64,000 nt of DNA from Acinetobacter sichuanensis (GCF_003024515.2 NZ_PYIX02000004.1:1-64000), one strand, 5' to 3'. Counted from the stretch's first letter, positions 7,790-16,921 are shown. The notes: generated by a model from the sequence alone, not told the origin. Translations and numbers: made by a program.

Positions 7790-8278
7790 TTAGTCTTTGA
7801 AGTTATTAAATTGTAAAGGAACACCAAACTGCTGTTCTTTTAAAAACGCCATGACTTGCTGTAAAGTATCGCGCTTTTTATCGGTCACACGAATTTTGTC
7901 ACCTTGAATAGATGATTGCACTTTGATGCCACTTTCTTTAATGGCTTTATTAATTTTTTTTGCAGTATCAGAGTCAAGACCATCTTTAAGTTTAATGACT
8001 TGGATCACGTTTTTACCAGAAGCCGTCATTTTTTGTGGATCAAGTGCTTGAATATCGACTTTGCGTTTAAAGAAATGATTTTCAAGCATGCTATAGACTT
8101 GCTCGCATTGGAAATCACTTTCAGTTGAAATTTTAATTTCTTTGGCTTTTTCATTTAATTCAATAGAAACATCCTGTCCGCGGAAGTCAAAACGAGTTAA
8201 GATCTCTTTTTGAGTGTTTTGAACTGCATGATTTACTTCAAAAACTTCTAATTCTGAAACAATATCGAAAGAAGGCAT
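7790..8278 (-). CDS. yajQ: YajQ-family nucleotide-binding protein
   Basis: 162 residues, full length for the family, starting MPSFDIVSELEVFEV and ending with the family tail GVPLQFNNFKD. YajQ proteins have two ferredoxin-like domains, bind nucleotides and, in Xanthomonas and Pseudomonas, bind cyclic di-GMP and act with a LysR-type regulator. Conserved blocks DFRGQDVSIEL and KRDTLQQVMAFLK are present. It is divergent from the rhodanese gene, with about 90 bases between them for both promoters. Confidence 0.95.
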   Translation of the reverse strand: MPSFDIVSELEVFEVNHAVQNTQKEILTRFDFRGQDVSIELNEKAKEIKISTESDFQCEQVYSMLENHFFKRKVDIQALDPQKMTASGKNVIQVIKLKDGLDSDTAKKINKAIKESGIKVQSSIQGDKIRVTDKKRDTLQQVMAFLKEQQFGVPLQFNNFKD

Positions 8279-8369
8279 GGTTTAGACCTTTACAAAGTGA
8301 AAGAATATCTGAGATGCTAGGGATGTTTTCTTCATTTGCCAAGTGTTGTTTACATCAAAGGAGTGTACA

Positions 8370-8684
8370 ATGATCCGTAAACAAGAAATTACAACATTTG
8401 AGTTCCCAGAAAATGCAATTATCTGGGATGTTCGTGATGCGAAAGCTTTTGCTGAAGGGCATGTTAAAGGCGCTGTTAATCAGCCCATAGACAGCTTAAC
8501 TGCGGAAAGTTTAACTCAAGTGGATTCGGATCAGCCTATATATATTTTATGCGGTGGTGGCAGTAAAGCACCACGTGCGGCTGAAAAATTAGAAAGTTTA
8601 GATGACTCTCGAGATTATGTCGTGCTTATGGGTGGTACACGTGCAGCACGTGATGCGGGCTTGCCTTTGGAGCAAGAAGCATAA
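8370..8684 (+). CDS. Single-domain rhodanese
   Basis: 104 residues starting MIRKQEITTF. AAAGGAG lies about 7 bases upstream of this ATG, so it is preferred to an upstream in-frame codon. The domain shows the CH2-A region (IWDVRDAKAFAEGHVKGAVNQP) and an active-site loop ILCGGGSKA with the catalytic Cys. It would carry persulfide sulfur in the cytoplasm. The loop C-GGGSK-A is somewhat Gly-rich compared with the common CxxGxR/T. Its acceptor is unknown. Confidence 0.85.
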   Translation: MIRKQEITTFEFPENAIIWDVRDAKAFAEGHVKGAVNQPIDSLTAESLTQVDSDQPIYILCGGGSKAPRAAEKLESLDDSRDYVVLMGGTRAARDAGLPLEQEA

Positions 8685-8710
8685 AAAAAAGCGCCGTAAG
8701 GCGCTTTTTT
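8685..8710. terminator. Bidirectional terminator between rhodanese and mnmC
   Basis: AAAAAAGCGCC and GGCGCTTTTTT form a perfect stem with a four-base loop. The A-run and T-run let it serve both convergent genes. Confidence 0.9.
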
Positions 8711-8745
8711 AATATTGAAAATAAAAAATACTTTTTAAAAATAAC

Positions 8746-10683
8746 TTAGCCATTTGGTGCTTGATAATAAGGTTTACGTACACGTACTTTCTTTTGACCT
8801 CGTTTGGGGCTGAGTTTTTCTAATAAAGTTTGTGAAATAGGGCAAGCTTCTTTTAAAACCAATGCAGCTAAGACTTCACTACACAACGGCGCAAATAAAA
8901 AACCTTTTGAACCTAAACCTGCTAGTGTATACAGCTCAATGTGCTCAACACCTTGCCCAACGACTGGAAAATAATCCAAAGTTTGTGCGCGTACAGAAGC
9001 ACGACCTTGCCAAGTGTCTATACTGGGTAAAGTTTTGGCATATTCAGGAAAGGCATCTTCGATCAGACTATAATTATGAGCATGGTCTTCAGGCAGTACT
9101 TCTGTATCATCACGTTCAGGGTAAAAAGAAGCACCTGTAATCAAATGTTCAGCATCGAATTGCATACAATAACCACCAAAGCTATAGGCAAATTGGGGAT
9201 TTAAAGTTTTATGACTATTTTTAAGCCAACTAACTTGTCCTCGAATTGCTCTAAGGCGTGGATAATGTGAAAAAAATGCTTGGCTTTCACGCGCACAACA
9301 AATAATAACGTGATCAAATTTCCCTAAGCTACTTTGATTTTCATCTAAAAGTTGAAGTTGCGTGTCATGCTCTGTATTTTTTGCACAGCTCGAAATATGT
9401 GCATGCTGGAAATGAATCAAAGGATGTTCAAGGATCTGATCACGAAGTTGATGTGGTAATACAGCACCTGCTTGTTTTAATTTTAAGTTGTCATATTGGG
9501 TTTTCAGCTCAAAGTTGCTTGCGACACCATATTCAAAAACCTCAGAACTATATTGTTCAACTAAAGCCAATGCCTCTTCTGGGTTTTTTTGCAGCATTTG
9601 ATGAATACTAAGCGGGCGAAAAGCATGAAACTGAGGATAGTAGTGCTTGGCATATTGCCATGCTAATGTCATCAAATGATCTGATGTCTGTGCAATTGGG
9701 CTAAGTTTTGGATTCAGTAAGGCAAGGGGGTTACCTGAAGCACCTGCCAATGGCGCTGATTGGTCGTAAATGCTGACTTGATGACCACGCTCGGCAAATG
9801 CCCATGCAGCACTTAAACCTGCGATTCCAGCGCCAATAATCGCAATCTGGCGCTGAGTAAAGTTAGGGGATGCATTTAATACAGTTTTTTTTTGAGTTAA
9901 ATGAATATTTTCAGAGGCTTCATTGTTTGAATCAATATTTTCCTGTGTTTCTGGTGCATTCCACATCGCTTTGAGCATTTCACGTTTATGCCCAAAACCT
10001 TTTGGTCGTGAAATTGAGATACCATGTTGTTTTAAACCGCGTTTTAGTACCCCTGCAACACTAAATGAAGCAAAGCTTGTTCCAACGTCAGAAAGTCGAA
10101 TAATATGATGAAGAATATTTTCTTCCCATAAATCAGGATTACATGACGGCGCAAAACCGTCTAGAAACCAAGCATTGACCTGATGTGTTTTTGCCATTAA
10201 AGGAAATACATCATGTGCATCACCAAGCCACAGATCAATAGAAAAACGTTCATCAGGAAAGCTTAAACGGTGACAACCTGCAATTGGCAATGGATATTGT
10301 TGAATGAGTTGTTCTGCCAATGGCTTAAGTTCAGTCCAAACATTCAGAGCACGAATCAAATCTTGTTTAGACAATGGAAATTTTTCAACGCTAATCGCAT
10401 GTAAATGACTGTGATTATTTGGACGTACTTGTTGCCATAACTGCCATAACGCTAAAATATTTAGACCTGTGCCAAAACCTGTTTCACCCACACTAAAATA
10501 TTCAAAATTATTTAAATTTGCTAAACGATCGGGTAGCTCATTCCCATTTAAAAATACATGGCGTGTTTCAAGTAATCCATTATCTTTTGAAAAATAGACA
10601 TCACCAAATTGTTTAGAAATAGGAACTTCGATTCCATCAACACATTGCCAATCTAAGTCGGCGGTTTGAATGGCATTTGACAA
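8746..10683 (-). CDS. mnmC: Bifunctional tRNA modification enzyme MnmC
   Basis: 645 residues, the usual size of the fused enzyme. The N-terminal SAM-dependent methyltransferase domain has GETGFGTGLNIL (residues 66-77) and WFLDGFAPSCNPDLW. A low-complexity linker (about residues 245-275) leads to the FAD oxidoreductase domain with GAGIAGLSAAWAF and a C-terminal LAGLGSKGF. The oxidase domain removes the carboxymethyl group from cmnm5s2U34 and the methyltransferase domain adds a methyl, giving mnm5s2U in tRNA wobble positions. The reading frame begins at TTG, with AAAAGG nine bases upstream; no good ATG in frame lies nearby. Confidence 0.95.
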   Translation of the reverse strand: MSNAIQTADLDWQCVDGIEVPISKQFGDVYFSKDNGLLETRHVFLNGNELPDRLANLNNFEYFSVGETGFGTGLNILALWQLWQQVRPNNHSHLHAISVEKFPLSKQDLIRALNVWTELKPLAEQLIQQYPLPIAGCHRLSFPDERFSIDLWLGDAHDVFPLMAKTHQVNAWFLDGFAPSCNPDLWEENILHHIIRLSDVGTSFASFSVAGVLKRGLKQHGISISRPKGFGHKREMLKAMWNAPETQENIDSNNEASENIHLTQKKTVLNASPNFTQRQIAIIGAGIAGLSAAWAFAERGHQVSIYDQSAPLAGASGNPLALLNPKLSPIAQTSDHLMTLAWQYAKHYYPQFHAFRPLSIHQMLQKNPEEALALVEQYSSEVFEYGVASNFELKTQYDNLKLKQAGAVLPHQLRDQILEHPLIHFQHAHISSCAKNTEHDTQLQLLDENQSSLGKFDHVIICCARESQAFFSHYPRLRAIRGQVSWLKNSHKTLNPQFAYSFGGYCMQFDAEHLITGASFYPERDDTEVLPEDHAHNYSLIEDAFPEYAKTLPSIDTWQGRASVRAQTLDYFPVVGQGVEHIELYTLAGLGSKGFLFAPLCSEVLAALVLKEACPISQTLLEKLSPKRGQKKVRVRKPYYQAPNG

Positions 10684-10747
10684 CGTAGATAACCTTTTAA
10701 GCGATTAAATAAGTGAGAAAGTGGTTAGACGAGGCAAAGTCAGTGGC

Positions 10748-11239
10748 TTACCACTGACGACGACGTTTGGTATAAATATAACTTGCAATTAAAAAACCGA
10801 GGAGTACGCCAACTGCAATTGTGGCAGCACCATACAAAAACATTTGAGCACTTTGTTCACTTTGTAACACTTGAACTTGTACACCTAAATTATCATTTTT
10901 TAACTGTAATTCTTGGTTTTGTGTAAGGGCTTCTAAATTGGCTTTTTCAAGTTGTTGTAGACGAGTTGCTTGGTCTTTGACCAAAGCTTTGACTTTTGCA
11001 TCTTGAGAGGCTTTTTCTTTGACAATTTGTTCGGCTGTTAACGGTTTATTCTCTTTAAGCTGTGCTTGATTTTGTACAATTGCATTTGCACCAGCCACAG
11101 CAGGAATAATACTGGGTTTATGAGGTTGAGTAAGTTGACTCTCAGTCGTTGTGGTAGCGCTTGGAGCTGGTTCAGCCCATGAGAGGGATGAACCAAATAG
11201 GGATAAAACAACTAAGCTTGGGATGACAGCGCGCATCAT
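10748..11239 (-). CDS. Periplasmic coiled-coil protein with C-terminal anchor
   Basis: 163 residues from the ATG-ATG pair that follows an AAAGGA ribosome site located within the end of the YciI gene. An upstream in-frame start would lie inside that gene. A signal peptide (MMRAVIPSLVVLSLFGSSLSWA) is followed by a Thr/Gln-rich stretch, a coiled coil (about residues 70-130) and a membrane segment plus basic tail (GVLLGFLIASYIYTKRRRQW). The coiled-coil-TM-RRRxW end looks like that of TIGR04211 (SH3-and-anchor) proteins, but no SH3 domain is visible. Function unknown. Confidence 0.7.
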   Translation of the reverse strand: MMRAVIPSLVVLSLFGSSLSWAEPAPSATTTTESQLTQPHKPSIIPAVAGANAIVQNQAQLKENKPLTAEQIVKEKASQDAKVKALVKDQATRLQQLEKANLEALTQNQELQLKNDNLGVQVQVLQSEQSAQMFLYGAATIAVGVLLGFLIASYIYTKRRRQW

Positions 11240-11240
11240 T

Positions 11241-11543
11241 TTATCCTTTAGGAAACGCTTTATTAAATGGTTTGACATCCACATGACTATAAACCCGTTC
11301 TTTTAGGAAAGGTTCATCTTTTAACCATTCATCTAGTGCTTCACGACTTTCAAAGTCTAAAATCATCGTGCTGCCGTAAAAACCTGCTTGAGGGTTTTCA
11401 CGATCTTTTGGCATTGCACCAGCAACGATTACACGTCCTTCAGCATCTAATTTTTCTAAACGAGCAATATGTTGAGGGCGAACTGCAAGACGTTTTTCAA
11501 CTGTACCATCTTGGTCGGTACAGGTAATGACAAATAAAGGCAT
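11241..11543 (-). CDS. YciI family protein
   Basis: 100 residues, a single dimeric alpha+beta barrel domain of the YciI/YCII family: MPLFVITCTDQDG, R.AVRPQHIARL, GRVIVAGAMPKD and FAFEST-like LDFESREALDEWLKDEPF. The conserved His-Asp pair proposed for catalysis is represented by the His in the RPQH motif. The family is often encoded with YciB, as here (15 bases apart). Biochemical role not established. Confidence 0.88.
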   Translation of the reverse strand: MPLFVITCTDQDGTVEKRLAVRPQHIARLEKLDAEGRVIVAGAMPKDRENPQAGFYGSTMILDFESREALDEWLKDEPFLKERVYSHVDVKPFNKAFPKG

Positions 11544-11557
11544 GAAATCTGACCTAA

Positions 11558-12169
11558 TTAATCTGAGGTTTTAAAATGTTTTCTTAAGCAAAACAGTATA
11601 ACAGCTAGGTAGCTCAAGGATACGATAATATCGCCAAATGCAGTAAATTCGCCCCAGTATTTGCCATCCATATACAAGAAACCAAAAAAGTAATGTAATG
11701 CTGCTAATAGAAAGAATTGACCACACCATGCCCAGTTTAGACGCATCCAACCTTGACGTGTTAAATCTAGCATAGAGCCTAGCATCTTTTGAATAATCGG
11801 TAAGCGTTCTTTGTTAAACAAAGGTGTAACTAAAAAGCCTATACCTATACCAAGATTTAAAATGACTGCTTTCATTTTAATAAAAGTAACATCGCTAAAA
11901 GCAAGCGTAACTCCACCAAAAATCAAAGACATAATGACAATAAACCATTGCATCTTTTCGAGTTTGAATTTTTGAGCAAAGAATAAGCAGCCATAGACCA
12001 CAAGGGTCGAAATCATCAACGCACAAGTGGCAACCAAAATATGGTTCTGATCGGCATTGCCTGTACTGCCAATGAGTTCAAGGAGAGGATGTTGATTGTC
12101 TTTGGGATCTGTCGTTTTATAAAAATAAAAGAAGATAATAATAGGTAGGTAATCAAATAGCGCTTTCAT
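11558..12169 (-). CDS. yciB: Inner membrane septation protein A (YciB)
   Basis: 203 residues starting MKALFDYLPIIIFFYFYK, the family-typical N-terminus. An upstream TTG in frame is less likely. Five to six hydrophobic segments are visible, with conserved W..RLNWAWCGQFF and the C-terminal RKHFK. YciB/IspA proteins interact with cell-elongation and division machinery in the inner membrane. It heads a minus-strand unit with the YciI and coiled-coil genes and is divergent from the PHP gene, with only 47 bases between the starts. Confidence 0.9.
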   Translation of the reverse strand: MKALFDYLPIIIFFYFYKTTDPKDNQHPLLELIGSTGNADQNHILVATCALMISTLVVYGCLFFAQKFKLEKMQWFIVIMSLIFGGVTLAFSDVTFIKMKAVILNLGIGIGFLVTPLFNKERLPIIQKMLGSMLDLTRQGWMRLNWAWCGQFFLLAALHYFFGFLYMDGKYWGEFTAFGDIIVSLSYLAVILFCLRKHFKTSD

Positions 12170-12216
12170 GCTACAGTACAATATTCCAATTTTGGTGGCT
12201 TAGCATAATACAAACA

Positions 12217-13068
12217 ATGATTGGTGTCGATTTACATACGCATAGTACAATTTCAGATGGAACTTTCAGTCCTGAAGAATTAATAGAAGCTGCACATGCA
12301 CTGGGTATAAAGACCTTTGCATTGACAGACCATGACACGATGGATGGTGTGGTACGCGCGCAAAATTGTGCTGAACGTCTGGGAATGCAACTGATTTCAG
12401 GGGTGGAAATCTCAAGTCAATGGTCACGACCTGCTACAAAAAAAAGTTATGGAGTACATATTGTTGCATTAAATATGCAAAATCCTGAGCCATTACAACA
12501 ACTTTTAGCAGAACAAAAAAAAATTCGTGCTGTACGTTCCAAACAAATTTGTGACTTGCTGATTCCTTTAATTGGTCAAGATATTTATGCCGATGTCATT
12601 GCAAAAGTAGACGGTGAAGCGGATCGTGTGACACGAACGCATATTGCTAAAACTTTGGTTGAAAAAGGTATTGTACAACGTCCACAACAAGCCTTTGATA
12701 AATATATTAAAGAAGGTAAAAAAGCCTATGTGAAATTTGATGGTTTAGGTCTAAAAGAAACCATTGATGTGATTCATCAGAGTCAAGGCTTTGCCGTATT
12801 GGCACATCCAACACGTTATGATTTATCAGCAACCAATATTCGTTATCTGATTGAAATTTTTGCTCAATTTGGTGGCGATGCTGTCGAGCTTCCACCAGCG
12901 ATTGAGTCCGTATCTACCCGACAAATGGTCGATCGGATGATTGAGCAGTTTAATTTAAAAGTATCGGTTGGTAGTGATTTTCATGGCAGTCATATGCCTT
13001 GGATTAAACTGGGCAATATTCCACGTGTAAAAGAAGGGCAAGTGGGGATTTGGGAGAGTTTTCATTAA
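12217..13068 (+). CDS. rnm: PHP-domain 5'-3' exonuclease/phosphatase (RNase AM/TrpH/YciV)
   Basis: 283 residues. PHP metal-binding motifs are in order: DLHTHSTISDG (residues 5-15), LTDHDTMDG, GVEISSQW, HIVALNM, AHPTRY and GSDFHGSHM. The Escherichia coli homologue (YciV/RNase AM) trims 5' ends of rRNA precursors and also has 3',5'-nucleoside bisphosphate phosphatase activity. The genomic position next to yciB/yciI matches enterobacterial order around yciV. The ribosome site is poor, which suggests a short leader. Confidence 0.9.
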   Translation: MIGVDLHTHSTISDGTFSPEELIEAAHALGIKTFALTDHDTMDGVVRAQNCAERLGMQLISGVEISSQWSRPATKKSYGVHIVALNMQNPEPLQQLLAEQKKIRAVRSKQICDLLIPLIGQDIYADVIAKVDGEADRVTRTHIAKTLVEKGIVQRPQQAFDKYIKEGKKAYVKFDGLGLKETIDVIHQSQGFAVLAHPTRYDLSATNIRYLIEIFAQFGGDAVELPPAIESVSTRQMVDRMIEQFNLKVSVGSDFHGSHMPWIKLGNIPRVKEGQVGIWESFH

Positions 13069-13080
13069 TTCATCGTTTAA

Positions 13081-13189
13081 TTTCTCTCTAACCTTATTCC
13101 TAAAAAGAAGCAAAACTTCTTATTACTGAAATTTAGAATAGATAAAGCTTCTTCTTGTGGAGGAATGTTAGGTTAGGATCAGAGAAAAG
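13081..13189. repeat. Degenerate dispersed palindromic repeat
   Basis: Two arms (TTTCTCTCTAACC...TTCCTAAAAAG and AGGAAT..TAGGTTAGGATCAGAGAAA) form an imperfect inverted repeat. The left arm lines up with the complement of the repeat at 30589-30690 (CTCTCCCTAACCCTCTCCT form). It lies between convergent genes and may help end both transcripts. Confidence 0.55.
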
Positions 13190-13199
13190 AAAATTCGAG

Positions 13200-14111
13200 T
13201 TAAAGCAAATTATGATCCTGTGCTTGAATCGGCGGTGGTGTTGGTCGACCTAAAGTACCTAATAACTCGATCTCAATCGTACGTACCATCGCATCTAAGG
13301 GTAAATCATTACTTTGTGTACCAAAAGGTTCTTCAATTTCAGAGCTTAAAGCATCTAAGCCTAAAAATGTATAAGCTAAAATTCCAACTAAAAGTGGTGT
13401 TGCTAAACCCAATAATGAGCCTAAACTAAAGGGCAACATAAAACAGAAAAAATACACAGTACGATTGAGTAAAACAGAATAAGCAAAAGGTAAAGGTGTC
13501 GTGGCGATGCGGTCACAACCTGTTTGTACAAGACTTAATTCATTAACATGCTCATTGAGTTGAGTGTAAATAATATCGGAAATTTCACCTTCTTTCAGAG
13601 CTTGCATCAGCTCCCATTGGATCAAGCTGAGTGTGTATTGGGGGGCATTGGACTGTTGATATAGCTGTTTTAAAGCCTGTTGACTCATCCCACTCGTTTC
13701 AACTAAGACATCGGGACTTGCTGTTTGGTGACGTAAGCGATCGCGTAATACATTTGCAAAAACAATAACATGTTGAATAATTCGCTCACGACGACCTTGA
13801 GGGAACATACGACAATCACGGTCAAAATGGCGTGCATTGGCAATGAGCATGCCCCAGAGTTTACGTGCTTCCCACCAACGGTCATAACAAGCCGTATTTT
13901 TAAAGCCTAGAAAAATTGATAGTACAACACCGATTAATGTAAATCCGACTAAAGGTAATTCTGGGAAACGATATAGACCCGTATATTCAATTCCACCCAC
14001 AATGGCAGAAATCAGCATGACAAAACCTAACGGTGGTAGTACCTTGGGTAAAATTGTGCCACGCCATGAAAAAAGTAGTTTAAAAGTATCGTTTTGTTCC
14101 CGAACAATCAT
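13200..14111 (-). CDS. Bestrophin family anion channel
   Basis: 303 residues. Matches the bacterial bestrophin (UPF0187, YneE) pattern: MIVREQNDTFKLLFSWRGTI at the start, LGFKNTACYDRWWEARKLWG in the middle (FR/KN..YDRWWEAR), a second hydrophobic pair (LNRTVYFFCFMLPFSLG, PLLVGILAYTFLGLD), and the C-terminal EIEEPFGTQSNDLPL, which corresponds to the cytoplasmic neck sequence. Known members are pentameric ion channels in the inner membrane. The ion passed by this one is not deducible. Single-gene unit, convergent with the PHP gene. Confidence 0.9.
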   Translation of the reverse strand: MIVREQNDTFKLLFSWRGTILPKVLPPLGFVMLISAIVGGIEYTGLYRFPELPLVGFTLIGVVLSIFLGFKNTACYDRWWEARKLWGMLIANARHFDRDCRMFPQGRRERIIQHVIVFANVLRDRLRHQTASPDVLVETSGMSQQALKQLYQQSNAPQYTLSLIQWELMQALKEGEISDIIYTQLNEHVNELSLVQTGCDRIATTPLPFAYSVLLNRTVYFFCFMLPFSLGSLLGLATPLLVGILAYTFLGLDALSSEIEEPFGTQSNDLPLDAMVRTIEIELLGTLGRPTPPPIQAQDHNLL

Positions 14112-14163
14112 GTAAATCGAATCATTTATTTTTCTACGATCTTCCTCACTTCCTCACACCTTG

Positions 14164-14886
14164 TCAATACGATTTCGTAGTTAAATGTACGGCTTTGATT
14201 TGTTGATGCTCTGCAAATGAATAATTTTTATCTATTGTAATGATAATATGATCAATGAGTTGAATTTCGACTAACTGACATGCCTGAAAAATTTCTTCTG
14301 TTAATTGTAGATCTGTTTCCGAAGGCAATGCTTGACCATAAGGATGGTTGTGTGCGATGACTAAAAAAGTCGCTTGCTTTTGGATGGCATAACGTAAAAT
14401 TTGATTGATAGAAATAGAACAATAATTAAGTGAACCATAAAATAATTTTTTAAAACTAAGTTTGCGTAATTGGCTGTCTAAGCACAACACAGCAAAAACT
14501 TCTTGTGTTTCACCAACCAGTTCATAACGTAGGTATTCTTGAATTAAATCAGAACGACTTAAGTCCATTCCTTGGTATAAATGATGTCTTAGATAGCGCC
14601 GCCCTAACTCTTTAACTGCCATCAGTTGTGAGTACTTCATTTCAGCAATACCATGAAATTGTTTTAAATCTTCAAGTGCGGCATCAAATACACGATTTAA
14701 ACTACCAAAATGTTGAATGAGTAAGCGTGCGAGTTCAACAGCAGAGTGCTGTTTTGATCCTGAGCGTAAAAATATTGCCAATAATTCGGTATCAGAAAGA
14801 CTTTCTGCACCTTGCTGAAGTAAACGTTCTCGTGGGCGTTCTTGTTCTGGCCATTCTTTGATAGAGGATTTTGTGGAATGATTCAT
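14164..14886 (-). CDS. radC: RadC family JAB-domain protein
   Basis: 240 residues. N-terminal helix-hairpin-helix-like region with WPEQERPRERLLQQGAESL and SDTELLAIFLRSGS; the C-terminal JAB/MPN domain carries HNHPYGQALPSETD, a JAMM metal site with Tyr in place of the common Ser in HNHPSG. The family is conserved next to coaBC, as it is here in divergent orientation. Despite the name there is little evidence for a repair function; related proteins act in natural transformation in some species. Confidence 0.9.
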   Translation of the reverse strand: MNHSTKSSIKEWPEQERPRERLLQQGAESLSDTELLAIFLRSGSKQHSAVELARLLIQHFGSLNRVFDAALEDLKQFHGIAEMKYSQLMAVKELGRRYLRHHLYQGMDLSRSDLIQEYLRYELVGETQEVFAVLCLDSQLRKLSFKKLFYGSLNYCSISINQILRYAIQKQATFLVIAHNHPYGQALPSETDLQLTEEIFQACQLVEIQLIDHIIITIDKNYSFAEHQQIKAVHLTTKSY

Positions 14887-15000
14887 TCTTATTCACTGTA
14901 TTGATTTATTTTAATTTTCACTTTTCTCCTTTGAGTTACTTGGGAGATACATTATTTAATGATATTGTGAGCGCCACTGCAACAGAAAGGTAGCCTGATC

Positions 15001-16266
15001 GTGAGTTTCGATCTCAGTGTATTTTCTAATAAAAATATTATTCTTGCTGTCACTGGCGGAATTGCGGCATATAAAAGTGCGATTCTTGTCCGTCGTTTAA
15101 AGGATTATGGTTTTAATGTTCGTGTGGTCATGACTAAAGGTGCTCAGGCATTTATTACGCCATTAACCTTTCAGGCATTATCAGGTAATCCAGTTCATAC
15201 TGAATTATTAGACCCCGAAGCAGAAGCGGGCATGGGGCACATTGAACTGGCACGTTGGGCAGATTTAGTTTTGGTTGCACCTGCAAGCTGTGACACGATT
15301 GCTAAGTTTGCAGCAGGTTTAGCAGATGACTTACTCAGTACATTATATTTAGCCACGAAAGCACCTGTTTGGGTTGCACCTGCAATGAATCAACAAATGT
15401 GGGCAGCAAAAGCAACTCAACGTAATCTCAATACGTTGGTTGAAGATGGTGTACATGTCATCATGCCTGAAGCAGGTTCACAAGCATGTGGTGATGTGGG
15501 TTTAGGTCGTATGCCTGAGCCTGAAGTATTAGCTGAACAAGTCAAAGATTATTTCCACCAAGCCCAAAGAGCAATTGCAGAAAAATTTGGTTTATTGGCA
15601 GGGAAAAGAGTGACAATTACGGCAGGTCCTACACGTGAAGCCATAGATCCTGTGCGCTATATTTCTAATCATAGTACTGGGAAAATGGGCTTTGCGATAG
15701 CTGCTGCATGTTATAGCGCAGGAGCAAAAGTCACTTTATTAGCAGGTCCTGTGAGTTTAGATACACCAAATGGTGTGAAACGTATCAATGTTTCATCTGC
15801 CTTAAAAATGCTAGATGAAAGTATGAACCAGCTCGAAGAAGGCTGTGATATTTTTATCGCAACCGCAGCCGTAGCAGACTATAGAGTGGCTGAAGTTGCT
15901 GAACATAAAATTAAAAAATCGGGCGATGAACTCAATGTTTCGCTGATTAAAAACCCTGATATTGTCGCAACGATTGCTCAGCAAGAAAAGCGCCCATTTA
16001 TGGTAGGTTTTGCTGCTGAAACACGTAATGTCGAAGAATATGCAGCAGGTAAGCTTGTAGCAAAAAAACTAGATATGATTGCTTGTAATGATGTATCTCG
16101 TGCGGATATTGGCTTTGCTTCAGATCAAAATGCCATGATTGTGTTCTTTGCTGAACAATATCAAATGGAAAAACGGGATTTAGAGAAAGCATCTAAACAA
16201 GAAATTGCTCAGCAACTTGTTGAGGCAATTCATGATGCCTTACATCATGAAATAGAACCCGTTTAA
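15001..16266 (+). CDS. coaBC: Bifunctional phosphopantothenoylcysteine decarboxylase/synthetase
   Basis: 421 residues from a GTG start. The CoaC flavoprotein half (residues 1-190) shows AVTGGIAAYKSA, the active-site His in GHIELARWAD, PAMNQQMW and ACGDVGLGRM. The CoaB half has TAGPTREAIDPVRYISNHSTG, the KIKK motif that contributes the acyl-cytidylate-handling lysine, and the KNPDIVATIA stretch. It joins 4'-phosphopantothenate to cysteine (CTP-dependent) and decarboxylates the product in coenzyme A synthesis. Followed by a perfect palindromic terminator. Confidence 0.96.
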   Translation: MSFDLSVFSNKNIILAVTGGIAAYKSAILVRRLKDYGFNVRVVMTKGAQAFITPLTFQALSGNPVHTELLDPEAEAGMGHIELARWADLVLVAPASCDTIAKFAAGLADDLLSTLYLATKAPVWVAPAMNQQMWAAKATQRNLNTLVEDGVHVIMPEAGSQACGDVGLGRMPEPEVLAEQVKDYFHQAQRAIAEKFGLLAGKRVTITAGPTREAIDPVRYISNHSTGKMGFAIAAACYSAGAKVTLLAGPVSLDTPNGVKRINVSSALKMLDESMNQLEEGCDIFIATAAVADYRVAEVAEHKIKKSGDELNVSLIKNPDIVATIAQQEKRPFMVGFAAETRNVEEYAAGKLVAKKLDMIACNDVSRADIGFASDQNAMIVFFAEQYQMEKRDLEKASKQEIAQQLVEAIHDALHHEIEPV

Positions 16267-16340
16267 TACGATTTAATATTTTAATGATTGAATATTTTAA
16301 GATGTATTGCTTAGGTGAAATAAGCTGATCATAACCAAAG

Positions 16341-16368
16341 AAAATGCAACGAATTCGTTGCATTTTTT
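16341..16368 (+). terminator. Palindromic terminator after coaBC
   Basis: AAATGCAACG-AATT-CGTTGCATTT forms a perfect hairpin followed by a T-run. Confidence 0.85.
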
Positions 16369-16483
16369 ATTTGCAATTTTCAATGATTTTAAATTATGTT
16401 TAAGCATATAAATGGACAATAAATATAACACTATTGCGCTATTTAATTTTTATTTACAGCCACAGTTTTAAAGGATGATCGAG

Positions 16484-16858
16484 ATGATCAAAAAAACTTT
16501 AGCCACGATGATACTTGCTTCAACATTTGTCATGAGCTCAATGAGCTTTGCTGCAAGTCTAGAAGATAATATGAAAACCCTTGCGAAAAACTATAAAGCA
16601 TTTAATCAGAGTAATAACGCTGCTGATGCCAATAAAGCTTTAGATAATATGCGTGTTGCAGCAAATGATGCTAAAAAAGTTAAACTTAAAGGTCGTGGTG
16701 ATACACAAGCTCTAAGCTCAACACAATTATATGATCAGATCATTGCAGAAATTGATAAAACTCAATCATTGGTCAAAGGTGGTCACTTAGATCATGCCAA
16801 AATAGAAGCAAAGAAAATTGCTGAGATTCGTGATCAAGGGCATAAAATTTATCGTTAA
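16484..16858 (+). CDS. Periplasmic cytochrome b562 homologue
   Basis: 124 residues starting MIKKTLATMI. AAAGGA lies 10 bases upstream of this ATG but only one base from an earlier ATG. After a signal peptide ending SMSFA, the mature protein begins ASLEDNMKTL, close to the ADLEDNMETL of E. coli cytochrome b562, so the Met heme ligand is kept. Near the C-terminus IRDQGHKIYR places a His where the b562 His ligand lies. A four-helix bundle binding non-covalent heme is predicted. It lacks the b562 C-terminal CxxCH-type modification. The electron partner is unknown; monocistronic. Confidence 0.82.
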   Translation: MIKKTLATMILASTFVMSSMSFAASLEDNMKTLAKNYKAFNQSNNAADANKALDNMRVAANDAKKVKLKGRGDTQALSSTQLYDQIIAEIDKTQSLVKGGHLDHAKIEAKKIAEIRDQGHKIYR

Positions 16859-16897
16859 ATTGATCATCAAATTTGAAAGTTAAATCTGTCCCTTTTA

Positions 16898-16921
16898 AAG
16901 CCGCATTGAGATGCGGTTTTT
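16898..16921 (+). terminator. Terminator after the cytochrome b562 gene
   Basis: CCGCAT-TGAG-ATGCGG hairpin followed by TTTTTT. Confidence 0.85.
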
